Notes: generated by a model from the sequence alone, not told the origin. A DNA stretch of 64,000 bases from Ophiobolus disseminans (GCA_010093685.1 MU006219.1:391531-455530); one strand, 5' to 3'. Shown: positions 1 through 9,985, counted from the stretch's first letter. Program-made: numbers and translations.

Positions 1-712
1 AGCACTGAATAGGTCAGTCATGTTCTGAATTACTTGCATTTATAGAATTACCACGGTAACCCATCTAATCGTCAACAGAAGTTCCTATCAACTAGGAGCC
101 GGAAGACCAAACACTAACCTTTAAAACACTCGACTATCACCAAGGCTTGCTCAAAATTTATACTATAAGACAGCATGGTCATTACTGAATGTGGTTCTTG
201 TCAGTCATCTATATGATTGTATGCGATAGTTACAAGACGCCAATAATGTATCCCCTTATAATTTGTGACAAAGCTCATAAGAAGGAAATGCTATACGGGG
301 GAGGCGTGCACTTGGGCGGCGCGTGTGAGGTGGATAGGGGAAAGAAGAGATGACGAGGATGCGTTGCAACTGCCAAATACGCCGCGCTACCGGTAATGAC
401 ATCTTAGCGAGCCACTGAATGTACCTATGAAAAACGGTCACTTCCCTCGGCTCACACTAAGCATTTAGCTGCATCATTGACAACTTTGTGTGTCGGAAAT
501 TGCCCAAGTTTCATATGTACAAGAAGTGGTCGTTACTCACTTACCCCGTCTCCGGAAAGCGCGACACTGGAGCTGGCAGCGGCGAAAACTCTGCACTTGC
601 GCCTTCCTGTCGACTTGCCCACCTCTATCTCTACCATGCCTTTCAATACGTCGTAGCGCGCAGTGCGAATGAATAGCTGATATGCCTTCTCGCCAGTCGG
701 CGCTCAATACTT
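1..712. other. Intergenic, no gene seen
   Basis: Only short ORFs on both strands, none with recognisable domains, signal peptide or splice-compatible continuation. No tRNA-like or repeat structure was noticed. It lies downstream of the minus-strand rhodopsin-domain gene. Confidence 0.6.
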
Positions 713-1943
713 TCAAACAAACCGTTTCTGCGCAACGATTGGTATATGCCGCGGCGTTGGAGCAATGCTCTTCACCGAACTTGGTACCGAGGGGTGCTCC
801 GAGTCAAAGCCCGCCTCCTGCTTCTTGAGCGGCCATTGCCTGGTAGGGTTCGCAACCCGGCTAAGCTCATGCGTCGTGTGAACTATTTTAGTACCATACC
901 CGTTCGTGGTCTGTCGCTTGGTCGTGCCATATTCGCCGGCCTGAGTCTTGTGACCGTTGCTCTTGACCCAGAAAGAGCGGACAGCAGGCAAATTGACAGC
1001 AATGGCGGCGAGGTTGAGTTCCAGCGCGATGACGATGATGGTCTCACCGAAGCCATGCGATGTCTTGGGATATGAGAGTAGTGCGAGTAGGGTGTGGAAG
1101 CGGATGGCGCCCATGATTACCGATGCGCCGCCGAATGCGAAGACGGATATGACGGCGATCTTCTTGCGGGTAGGCATCTGGAGCTTCACCAGGATAGGAA
1201 TGGGTAGTGTGAAGACGTAAATGTCTAGCAGGACGTTCTATTCAACGTCAGTACGTGCAATTAGCTGGATGTGTAGATTGACTCACAATAACAGCTGGAG
1301 CCACGAGGACGAAATGCTGGTTCATACATTGCGCAGTCAACCGGCCCATGAGTGTAAGCGCTGCGGGCACTGGTATGCATTGAAACACATCGATGAGAAG
1401 GTTAATAAAGAGTGATCCGATATTGAGTCCAAAGCCTACGCCCACCTTTAGTCTGAATTTGTGGTTGGGTGAGAGACGTAGATAGTAGGTCAAGAAAGCG
1501 ACTTTAATGAGGAAGTGCATGGCGGAGTAGTATACTGCCGTTACGTAGAGGTACGTCGTCAAGTTAGCTTCCACGTGTAGGTTGCGCTTCAAGGGATGCA
1601 CTCTCATGAGATCACCGCCTGCATCGAAGTAGTTACATCTGTTCGGTTCCGATCTGCGGTTGTGTAAGCACATACCTCATGGTCCATCTTGACCTTAGAA
1701 GGGGTTGACTCACCCTCCGCATCCGAGAGAAAACGCGGCTTGGAAGGATGATAAGCACCCTAAGAGGGCCAAGCCCATTGCAATGCTCATGAAATCTTCT
1801 GCTCGCCATGTCCGTGTGACGAATTTGCAACAGTATACCCTGAACAAACATGAAACGATACGGAGCGGAAATAGCGTCCATGTCACAATATAGCAAAAGA
1901 CTTGCGAGACGGTGATCTCCATGATGAATGGTAGCATGCGCAC
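713..1943 (-). CDS. SAT4-type fungal rhodopsin-domain integral membrane protein
   Basis: Three exons, complement(1714-1943, 1287-1653, 713-1237), give 373 residues. Both introns (60 and 49 bases) have GTGAGT donors and AG acceptors, and the phases match exactly. The protein has about seven hydrophobic segments. It shows signatures of the fungal rhodopsin domain (PTH11/SAT4 group): a basic-aromatic loop ending WRAEDFM in the first third, a long middle hydrophobic pair, and LQMPTRKKIAVISVFAFG before the sixth segment. The tail after about residue 290 is polar and probably cytosolic. No CFEM domain is visible. Members are thought to be GPCR-like plasma-membrane proteins, but most are uncharacterised. 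The N-terminus is short, so an upstream exon could be missing. Confidence 0.75.
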
Positions 1944-2525
1944 ACCAGTGTCAGAATATAAAGTCGAACAATTGTGCCTCGTTGAACCTATATACTAGCA
2001 ACATTGTCATCATGGGACGATTGGGTAGTGTTGACGGTTTTGGAGCAACAAAGGCTTTGTCGATGGGCGGTTTTGGTGTTGCCAGGCCGCGGCGACGACA
2101 TGGAGCCCTGGAGTGCTGAAGTTTGCCTCGCCTCGCCAAAATTGTGGTGGCGTTTTCGCCCCTGACTATTTTTAGACGAACCATAAAAGCGTTTCTGCCT
2201 CTGGTCTTGCAACATGCAATTGCGCTGCTTGGTGATATGAATAATTGTAGAGACCGACCGGATAGTTTTCACGCTCGTTCCACAGACAATAATTCCGCTG
2301 TCTCCTGGCGTTAGTCTTTGAAGCAAGTCGTCCCTGTGATCATGATCTAGCCCGCTGTCCCACATTCAAGCGTGGAACAACCCCGCTTTGAAGTTTGTCA
2401 CACCCAAACGAAATGCAACTAGGCGCTCAACAGTGCCAATGGAAGTGGAGACGATCGATCTTTACTTGCGAGAGTTTTGTTAGTAACATTATATTGTTTT
2501 CAATTTGTGATTCTTTCATCAAATC
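1944..2525. other. Intergenic between rhodopsin-domain gene and split tRNA
   Basis: No supportable gene. Overlapping ORFs on both strands have no domain character. An AT-rich stretch with a TATA-like string near 2486-2495 lies about 30 bases before the 5' end of the split tRNA-Glu. Confidence 0.5.
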
Positions 2526-2538
2526 TCCGGTATGGTGT

Positions 2539-2593
2539 GTAAGTAGTCACTTCAGCTCCCAGTTGGTCCAACATCATCTAACAACCATTTCAG
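2539..2593 (+). other. GT-AG intron 1 in tRNA-Glu (55 nt, D arm)
   Basis: Donor GTAAGT at 2539, CTAAC at 2578-2582, acceptor TTTCAG ending at 2593 (11 bases after the branch motif). It separates the 5' D stem from the D loop, so it splits the Pol III A box. Removing it restores a normal D arm. The intron itself holds a D-arm-like string at 2552-2567. Confidence 0.8.
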
Positions 2594-2617
2594 ATCGGCT
2601 AGCATCGCTCGCTTTCA

Positions 2618-2629
2618 TCAAACAAGGCT
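2618..2629 (+). other. Canonical 12-nt tRNA intron at position 37/38
   Basis: Inserted directly 3' of the nucleotide following the anticodon, where the tRNA splicing endonuclease cuts. Removal leaves the 7-nt loop CTTTCAC between perfectly paired 5-bp strands. Confidence 0.8.
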
Positions 2630-2657
2630 CCGAGCAGAGCCGGGTTCGACTCCCGGT

Positions 2658-2708
2658 GTAAGTTTACCCTGTTCTCCAGTTCGAATCCACATCCTAACAG
2701 TGTTTCAG
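2658..2708 (+). other. GT-AG intron 2 in tRNA-Glu (51 nt, acceptor stem)
   Basis: Donor GTAAGT at 2658, CTAAC at 2694-2698, acceptor TTTCAG ending at 2708. It falls after the first base of the 3' acceptor strand. Removal joins T2657 to 2709-2714 and makes a perfect 7-bp acceptor stem. The intron contains GTTCGAATCC (2679-2688), an exact match to the B-box consensus. Confidence 0.8.
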
Positions 2709-2733
2709 ACCGGAAATCTGTCATATGACCTTC

Positions 2734-2739
2734 TTTTTT
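2734..2739 (+). terminator. Possible Pol III T-run terminator
   Basis: Six consecutive T residues begin 19 bases after the discriminator base of the split tRNA-Glu. It is the first run of four or more T downstream of the 5' end of the gene, so Pol III could in principle make the whole interrupted precursor. Confidence 0.45.
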
Positions 2740-3460
2740 GTCAACTCCAGGCTACCGCTGGCAGCTGGCAGACTTTTTTTGCATGTGCAGACCGTCATTG
2801 AGCAGTGTATTAAATTATTTTAATTCTAGGCTGCTCGTTGCTACGTCCCTTTTTGCACTTTACGTTGGCTGCAGGCTCAGTGAAGGATTCAGCACCTGCA
2901 TTTAGAAGCCATTTGATTTGTATCACAGCAAACTACAGAGTGTCTAGCTGTGTGTTCGTGTTTATTTGAATCTATAGACATTGCGTGATAACGTTCGCAT
3001 AGCAGTGATAATGATTGAGATTGGGGGCGGTCGTGGCGTAGGACCATTTCAAACAGTTCCAAGTTTCTGAACCATCCAAGAGGACAAGCAAAGGGCGCAA
3101 TATGTTGGAGCATTCTCCGCTATTTCCCTGAGATCCTTGTCCGATTTGTAAGTGCTATATATCTTCATGGTCCAGCAAGTGAGGGCCCGTTCTATGAATT
3201 TTTGAAAGGGAACCCGAACGCCGTGCACACCACCTCATGAATACTATTAAACTATGGCCGCGCGATTCTTATTTCAATTTCTTCTACTTTTCCATCGGAC
3301 AAAAAATGTGTTGGCGGTAAAGTTGGAAATCACTTCGAAAAATCGGCGCGTTCTCTCAATGGGAAGTCGCGAAACGTGACTGCGCGCGACGCGCGACAGC
3401 GCTGCGGCGTACGATGCGGACTGCCCCACCACCAACCACGCGCACTCGCACCACAATATC
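2740..3460. other. Intergenic, no gene seen
   Basis: Short ORFs only, on both strands, without domain character. The right end is the likely promoter of the plus-strand gene that starts at 3461. Confidence 0.5.
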
Positions 3461-5343
3461 GTGATGGCAGCAACTGCGTCACTGAACTCTTTACCAAGGC
3501 TTCCTGAACCATCATCTAGTCTCAATGGTCATGCGCCGCCATCGGCAGCTCTTGAGGCTGTAGGCGCACGACCGCGGCGCGCTCAGCGAAGGCCCACCAA
3601 ACAGGCTTCATATGAGCTCTGTAATCATGCCAAAGCCTATCTTGAAGGCGGCCAATGTATGCGACACCAAAATCACGATTTACAATGAACTTACTGCATC
3701 CTAGTCGCATGTGGTTACGACTTTCTCTACAACTTGCTAGCAGCCGGCTCGTCCATCTCAACCCCCGCCCAGCCATATATTGGCTTCATTGCACCGCCTG
3801 CATATATCGCACTCGCCGCATCACTTATCGCATACCCGAAGATTACGACCAAGACTAAGTCAAGAGAGGCCAGGAACGGCAGCAACGCTGCCCTACGATA
3901 CCTCCGATGTATACACACAACCATCGACGGCCCAGCATACCCCATCATACGCAAAGCCCTCGGTTTCTCGGAAGAGAACTCCCGGCGACGCGCTCCTGCC
4001 CATCGTAGCGCAGCAGCCAGTCTATCACCCGAGCCGGGTGGTGACGTTGAGCGCATTGCGGGTGAGGCAGCAAATGCAGAGAGCCTTTGGACCCGTGCTG
4101 AAGACTTCTGGCATGTCGTCGGATGGGCTTTCAATTGCTCGAGATCGCGTAAGAAGCGGTGGGCACGGTGGAAGCCATGGCTCGGCATGATGCTTGACTT
4201 CTTGGAGGCCGATTGGGACTTCTGTGTCAGGCGAAGCAACGACGACGAGAGCAGAAGTGAGGCGATACTACAAGAGAGCTTACTTTGGCACTATATTGTA
4301 GGCAACTCGAGGTCGGCGAACCGTGGTGCGAGACGGCGGATCGTCAAAGCGATACTCGCAACGGCAACACCCGAGTCGCTCAAGGAGTACCCTGAGATAT
4401 GGGATAAAGAGACCGAACGGCCCCAGCGCAAGAAGAAAGACGACCGACAGCTCGGCAAGGTCGATTTCGAGACCGGGGACATGGCCGATTACGACAGCGA
4501 TACAGAAATGAGGGATGCGACCGCCGATCAAGGCGACGGGGACGATTCAGACAATTCTACGGATACGACTGATGATGATGGCACTATCCACAATCTCCAC
4601 GACGCCATTGAGCGACTAGGCGGCACGGGCGCTGTCGAACTTCGGCAGCGGCTTATCGCCTTGGTAGGTTGACACCGTTGTGAAGCACGACACCCACTGA
4701 CATAGTCTAGCTCGCTCAGGTCGCCGCGAATCTGCCCACGGAATTCACAAGTCTGAGTGACTTTTTCGACAACATACTCGAAGATTTCATACAGTTACCG
4801 ACTATAACCTTCCATGCCCTGCTATCGACGTTGAGGCTGCCAGGTCTTTTTCAAGTTGCCTTCTGCGCTAATCTCCTACTCCCGCTCGTAAGCGGCACCA
4901 TACCCAACTATTTCCACCATGAACCCACACAACAGCACTTCGAAGCAACTCTGCTCATGCTCAAAGGCACGAACCAGAGTCACGCTACGAATGCGAAGAT
5001 CTCGCTCCTCTTGGAGCAAATGCTCATGTACATGATGAATGAAGACGCACTCACGCCCACTGACGTGTTGCGGGCTGCCATGGAGGCTGGTATACAGGCG
5101 CGCCACGGTGTGTATGGAACCGGAAAGGGCAAGAGAGGTAACGCTGAGGAGGAGAAGCAAGCAAAGGTTCTGAAAGAAGCTTGCTCAGAACGAATGCTCG
5201 GCCTCCTCGACTTATTGGAGATGGCGGCCGGCAAATCCGCGCAACCGCTTGAGCAGGATAAATCTGGGCTAGCGTTCTTGTCGTTTGGATCCGTGTCGTC
5301 GCTTTCGCCTCCTCCTGACAGCGATACTGAGGAAGATGGATAG
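3461..5343 (+). CDS. Uncharacterised 595-residue protein with acidic region
   Basis: Three exons, 3461-3656, 3705-4663 and 4711-5343. Introns are 48 bases (GTATGC...CTAG) and 47 bases (GTAGGT...CTGAC...TAG), phases consistent. I do not recognise the family. The N-terminal 65 residues are Pro/Ala/Arg-rich. Residues about 66-130 include two hydrophobic stretches (around AYIALAASLIAYPKI) followed by a predicted helical region. A Trp-rich segment (FWHVVGWAF, RWARWKPWLGMMLDFLEADWDF) lies around residues 200-235. An Asp/Ser/Thr-rich acidic stretch lies around residues 325-365. The C-terminal third looks like an all-helical repeat or scaffold region. A nuclear or chromatin role would be speculation. 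The second ATG one codon in is an equally good start. Confidence 0.7.
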
Positions 5344-5721
5344 GCGGGTGTGCAAGTGGTGTTCGTTGGCTTGAAGGAAAGCTCACAATACTAAGGCTAG
5401 CAATCCTGGGCATTTCTTACACTCGAGACACCTTCACGTCGACTCCTGACACACTCTCACACCTAATCCTGTTATCTTCAAGCTCAAGAGCTGTTTCTTG
5501 CTTTATTGTGATCTCGCAAACGCCCAGTCTTGGTCGTGTAAACATGAAAAAGTCACGAGGAACGAGGGTAGCAAACGCCCCGGGAAGTATAAATATAGAC
5601 ATCTTCTCTCCTCTCTATCTTCTTCATTGCAAAGTCATCACTTCAACTGAGCATATAGAACATATTGCACTATAGGTATATTGCGATAAAACATTCTCTG
5701 ACGAGACTACCAACTTCGACT
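5344..5721. promoter_or_regulatory. Intergenic/upstream region
   Basis: 378 bases between two plus-strand genes. No gene supported. The last 100 bases include a pyrimidine-rich tract (ctctcctctctatcttcttc) typical of fungal promoters just before the start at 5722. Confidence 0.4.
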
Positions 5722-6163
5722 ATGTCTGGACCTGGTCGTCGTGGTCGTGGGACCTTCCATCCTGGCGGAGGGAGAGGCCAGGCACCTCAATGGCAGTCGG
5801 CGCAGACCAATCAGGTATGTAACACCCCTGATAAGCAATGGAAGAGTGCATATGGCGTGTCTCAGAAGCTTGGAAAATGTCCAAGTTTGCGAGACTAACC
5901 AATACATCGCAGCCGAACCAGCTCCGGCTGGCCAAAACGTCCTCGTCGGTCTCGGACAGCATACAACAGATCAGAGTGACTCACGGGTAAGTATCTTTCA
6001 ATTCTGAGCCCTCGAAGTCACTAACACCTACCAGTTTCTTGGAGGAGCCCAGTCAAACCAAGTGCAAGCCCCTCGGGGCACATATGGACGGTCAAGACCG
6101 AACATCACAAGCCAAAACAACCGAGGAGTCCGTCAATCGTTATTTGATTCTAGGCCTGTCTAA
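5722..6163 (+). CDS. Small Arg/Gly/Gln-rich protein, 104 residues
   Basis: Exon 1 (5722-5814) encodes an Arg-Gly-rich N-terminus (MSGPGRRGRGTFHPGGGRG) and ends at a GTATGT donor. My preferred model joins 5894-5986 and 6035-6163, ending ...GVRQSLFDSRPV. It keeps a Gln/Asn/Gly/Arg composition throughout and stops 26 bases before the next ATG. The more consensus acceptor at 5911-5912 (CTAAC, then GCAG) shifts the frame and gives a less low-complexity product that runs to 6203, over the next start codon. The second intron (GTAAGT...CTAAC...CCAG) is clear. It may be an RNA-binding RG-motif protein, but the family is unknown. Splicing of the first intron is the main doubt. Confidence 0.45.
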
Positions 6164-6189
6164 CATACACAAGACTATCGTCCCACACC

Positions 6190-6966
6190 ATGGACCCCCT
6201 TAACCCACCCAATACCCTTGTCCCAGTCTTCGACCGCCGCCTCTTCGCCATCAACCTCCCTGGCTACCACCCCGACGACCTTCTCAATCAAATCCCCAAG
6301 CCCATCCCCGCAGTAAACCATTTCACCGTACCACCTTACCGCTCTATCCCTCCAGACCTCATCACCGCCATCACAACTCCCCCACCAACCCTCACCGAAG
6401 AGCCAGACTGGAGCAGCCTCTTATCATACTTCGCCTCCCCGCACGCTAACCACGGCCTCACGAATCTGCAAGACCTCTACCTCTGGCTCACGCGCGTCGG
6501 CATTTCAAACGCAGTCATCGACAACAGGAGATTCCTGCTTCACTTCTACATGCGCAACACCCACGCATCGCCGAATGTCGATCTACGATATGACACGTAT
6601 AGCACGCCAGAAGAGTACATCCCACTTACTAACGAAGCGCGACCGTCAGCTCCGTACCTCGTTCCGAATCATCATGTCTTCGAGTTTTTCCAGACGCCAG
6701 ATGGCAGACGCTTCGCGCAGTGGTTGCGCAATAATGTGTACGTACCCGCACCGGGCCAAATGCCAGTACAGCTGCGGCATAGGGTGTCAGTGCTGGATGG
6801 ATATTTGGATGAGAATGAGACGGCTGTGAGGCAGGTTGATGGTAGGGCGCTGGTGAAGCGCACGGTGAGGGTGCTGAAGATGTACTGGTGGTTGTGGGGG
6901 ACGTTGAGAGTGTTGCAGGCGTGGCAGGAGAGGGGATGGGTGGGCATGGAGGGGTTTGGTGCGTGA
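6190..6966 (+). CDS. Uncharacterised intronless 258-residue protein
   Basis: Single exon. The family is not recognised. Its N-terminal half is Pro-rich (PPNTLVPVF, KPIPAV). The middle is mixed alpha/beta. The C-terminal third contains GRRFAQWLRNNVYVPAPG, then VLDGYLDENETAV and a Trp-rich helix (KMYWWLWGTLRVLQAW). A similar order of motifs occurs in the minus-strand protein at 9986-11119, so the two may be distant relatives. No signal peptide or clear transmembrane segment. It begins only 26 bases after the preferred stop of the gene upstream on the same strand, leaving almost no room for its own promoter. Confidence 0.65.
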   Translation: MDPLNPPNTLVPVFDRRLFAINLPGYHPDDLLNQIPKPIPAVNHFTVPPYRSIPPDLITAITTPPPTLTEEPDWSSLLSYFASPHANHGLTNLQDLYLWLTRVGISNAVIDNRRFLLHFYMRNTHASPNVDLRYDTYSTPEEYIPLTNEARPSAPYLVPNHHVFEFFQTPDGRRFAQWLRNNVYVPAPGQMPVQLRHRVSVLDGYLDENETAVRQVDGRALVKRTVRVLKMYWWLWGTLRVLQAWQERGWVGMEGFGA

Positions 6967-8061
6967 TTGGGGCGCGGTATTGACTGTGCTGAGGTGATGA
7001 GGAGGGTGTCAGCAGTGGATGGAAGAGATGAAATGAGTGGATTGGGAGTATACGTTAACGTTTGGGAGTGAGAATGAGATGGGTATATGATGCTGAAGAT
7101 TGCCAGGCACGAATATACCAATCGATGTAATGTTTCTTATTGGATCTAACATACAACAAGGATGTTCGAGATAGCAGTGCTGACATTGCTACCGTGCCTC
7201 AATTCGATCTGACATCTAATAACGAAGTTCGAGATAAAAGCGCTGACATTCCCACCGCGCCTCAATCTCATTCCGGTTCCGATACCCTTCCCGTGCCGTG
7301 CTGCATATGTCGTTGTCATGCTCGCGTTCTGGACGCGCTACCCCAGACCTTCCCCGCATTGCACTAACAACGTAGCGCGGCTCGGCAGTTACAACGCGCT
7401 CCACTCCAGCCATGAACAAAGGCGTTTCATGACTTCAGCTTCAGCCCATGGCGCATCGTTCGACAAATCGGGGCTTATCGAAGCAGCTGTATCTCCCGCA
7501 ACGTTCACCCGGTCATCTGTACAGCTATCCTTGTACATTTCGGCCTTACCCGGGCCACACTGCATCTCGCACGCGTCGATATTGCCCCTTAAGCGCCACC
7601 GAGATAGTCACCTGTGGCTCTGAATGGACGGGCGATGGTGACGAACTAGGATGTAGGTGCCGTTATCCAGGTGCATATTCAAACGCATGCGGTGAACATT
7701 GGATCCGCGCGCATACCTAGGTACCACACGAACGACTGACAGGGAGACAACATGATCAAAAGGACCGTTTTCCTTGCGGACAGCACTCCGGCTTACGCCT
7801 CTTATTTTGCGAGTAGAAATACTGCGCAGAAGCACCGATCAACAATTGCCGAATACTTCGTCAACTAACGGCGCCATAATTCCGCTATCGAAGCAAGCTA
7901 CCTCCACACGCTTGACAGGTGGAACCAATCACGGCGATTGATGCGTATCCAGCTTGAGAGTCCATGCGACGACCCTGGATGCTACAAATACTTGAATACA
8001 CCCTTGACATCGGTGTCCGACTCCTTCAGAGAACCCACGGCCTGAGAAATCAGCATTAGAT
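6967..8061. other. Intergenic with a tandem duplication; no gene supported
   Basis: About 1.1 kb without a supportable gene. It holds a diverged 63-bp direct repeat (separate entry). Other ORFs on both strands lack domains or splice continuity. The right end is presumably the promoter of the transporter gene starting at 8062. Confidence 0.5.
7143..7268 (+). repeat. Two tandem 63-bp units, diverged
   Basis: Units 7143-7205 and 7206-7268 are adjacent, equally long and alignable without gaps, with roughly three quarters of positions identical. The length is a multiple of three. In one frame both encode a similar 21-residue unit, DLTYNKDVRDSSADIATVPQ versus DLTSNNEVRDKSADIPTAPQ. Many of the changes are synonymous or conservative, which hints at past coding constraint, but no start codon or longer gene is visible. 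Confidence 0.7.
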
Positions 8062-9917
8062 ATGAAAGTCAACGACATTACCGACAATGTACGCTAATAT
8101 CCTTCCAAAGCTGCGATCGCTTCACTGACAACTCCCAGGAGCGGCAGCAGCTCGAAAATGAGCTTCATACCGAGCTCTTGCCCGGCACGGAGATCATGGC
8201 GGACGTGGGATCGCACCATTTTGTCAAAGGCGCACATCGTGAGGTTCTCGTCCCACAGCCAAGCGATGACCCCAATGACCCTCTCAACTGGAGCAATATG
8301 TGGAAGACGGCAACGATTACGTCAGCAGCATTTGTTACGTTCACACAGGGCTTCGGCCCGCTGGCTTTGGCGCCCATGTTCCCTGCGTTGATGGAGGCGT
8401 TTGAGACGGATCTTGCTGGGGCGGTGCAGTTTACTGGTATTTGTATCTTGGTGCTTGGGTTCAGTAACTTCATCTGGTACGTTCACTACCTTCGTCTAAA
8501 GGCACCGCTAACGGCAGCAAAGGGTTCCAATTAGCTCTTCGTTTGGTCGTCGTCCGGTCTTTCTCTTTTCGCAGCTCATCAATTTCGGTACTTCGATCTG
8601 GCGCGCCAAAGCAAACTCATATAGCTCCTTCATGGGTGCTTGCATCCTGAATGGCATTGGTGCTGGACCTGCGGAGACCACTATGCCCGAGATCATCGCT
8701 GATATCTTCTTCCTCCACGACCGTGGCAAGTGGAATACCCTCTACTGGGTTGTGTACATGGGCTCGCTCATGGTCGGACCTATTGTATCCGGCTCAATGA
8801 CCGAAACCGTCGGATGGCGCAGCTTCTGGTGGCTCAACACCGGTCTACTAGGTCTCTCCTTCCTCATGGTGGTCTTCATGTTTCCCGAGACGCGGTTCTT
8901 GCGCCAACTTCCAGGTCATACGAGCAACACTTCTGGAAGCTCGCTGGATGAGAAGACGGGTGCAATTCAAGCCGAGCATGCCAACACGACAAGGACGTTG
9001 GGAGACGACAACAAGATCGACCATGTCAACACCGCCCAATCCGTCCTACCATCTACCGAAGGCCTCACCGCCACCGAGACTGCAGCGCGCGATCCGTATC
9101 TCGGTCGCGGAACACCAGGCAAATGGCAATGGCGCATGTTCCAGCCCAACGCGCATCCCTTCCGCAGCATCTTCCTCGACCTGTGGACACCCTGGAAACT
9201 CTTCGCCTTCCCCATTGTCGAGTTCGCAGCTTTCGTCGTCAGTTGGTCGTGCTCTAGTTTCCTCACCATCAACCTCACACAGAGTCAAGTGCTCGCTAGT
9301 CCGCCCTACAACTTTAAGCCCATGACTGTAGGCTTCACCAACTTTGCAATCATGGTTGGAGCGTTTATCGGCCTCTTTACTGCTGGGCCGCTGAGTGATT
9401 GGGTATCTGCGCGCTCGACGCGACGGAACAATGGCGTTCGAGAACCTGAGATGCGACTTCCGGCTATGATTCCTTACGTTGTTATTATGTTCTTGGGCAA
9501 TATCGTGGTCGCGGTCGGATACGAACGTAAGTGGCCCTGGGAAGCTATCGTCGTGATTGGCTTTACGTGTGCTGGAATTCAAGTTGCTGCGCTACCCGGT
9601 ATCGTCAGCACGTACGCGGTAGACAGCTACAAACCTGTTGCGGGGAGTTTGTTCGTCGCTATCACGGTCAACAAGAATCTTTGGGGCTATGGGTTTGGAA
9701 AATTCATCACGCCTTGGTCCATTCAAGATGGGTAAGTCCGCTTGATATTCGTTCGGTAGAGATGGCGTTAATGTGCCGCAGTTTCATCCCGCCCATCATG
9801 ACAAACGCCGCCTTGATTTTGCTCTGGTGCCTCTTCGGCATCCTCTTTTGGTGGAAGGGTAAGTCATTCCGTCGCTGGAGCAAGAACAGCAGCGTACACC
9901 GCATGGGTTCCTTGTAG
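8062..9917 (+). CDS. MFS transporter (DHA1-like)
   Basis: Four exons, 8062-8088, 8139-8476, 8523-9731 and 9782-9917, giving 569 residues. The first exon is only 27 bases. All three introns (50, 46 and 50 bases) have AG acceptors and consistent phases. After a polar N-terminus the protein carries the fungal drug:H+ antiporter signature PNDPLNWSNMWK, then six membrane segments with the FGRRPVFLFSQL loop, a hydrophilic central loop (about residues 255-325), and a second set of six segments ending GKSFRRWSKNSSVHRM, typical of this family. The substrate cannot be predicted; relatives export drugs or take up small organics. A GTAAGT within the last exon was judged not used because the normal family C-terminus follows. 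Confidence 0.85.
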
Positions 9918-9985
9918 TCCCCACGCCTCCTCAAATATCTCCAATATCAAATCCAATCCAATCTCCAACCCCCCATCCCGACCAC

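Larger units (their letters stand above)
2526..2715 (+). tRNA. Split tRNA-Glu(UUC) with three introns, two of GT-AG type
   Basis: Mature segments are 2526-2538, 2594-2617, 2630-2657 and 2709-2715, totalling 72 nt as in yeast tRNA-Glu. The acceptor stem is a perfect 7 bp (2526-2532 with 2657 and 2709-2714), and the discriminator is A2715. D arm: GTGT (2535-2538) with GCAT (2602-2605), loop 2594-2601 carrying GG. Anticodon stem 2607-2611 with 2631-2635 is perfect, loop CTTTCAC, anticodon TTC at 2614-2616. Variable loop is AGAG. T stem CCGGG/CCCGG is perfect with loop TTCGACT. The interruptions sit after tRNA positions 13, 37 and 66. The middle one is the ordinary tRNA intron site. The outer two have GTAAGT donors, CTAAC branch sites and TTTCAG acceptors, like mRNA introns. 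No run of four T occurs inside 2526-2715. Confidence 0.85.

Noticed and set aside
2395..2661. Plus-strand ORF of 88 codons covering the split tRNA
   Set aside because: It has no domain character and is explained by the tRNA exons and introns; conserved structure is RNA-level.
9850..9917. Extra intron in the last exon of the DHA1-like transporter (GTAAGT near 9859)
   Set aside because: Without splicing the protein ends in the typical GKSFRRWSKNSSVHRM family tail, so the site is probably unused.
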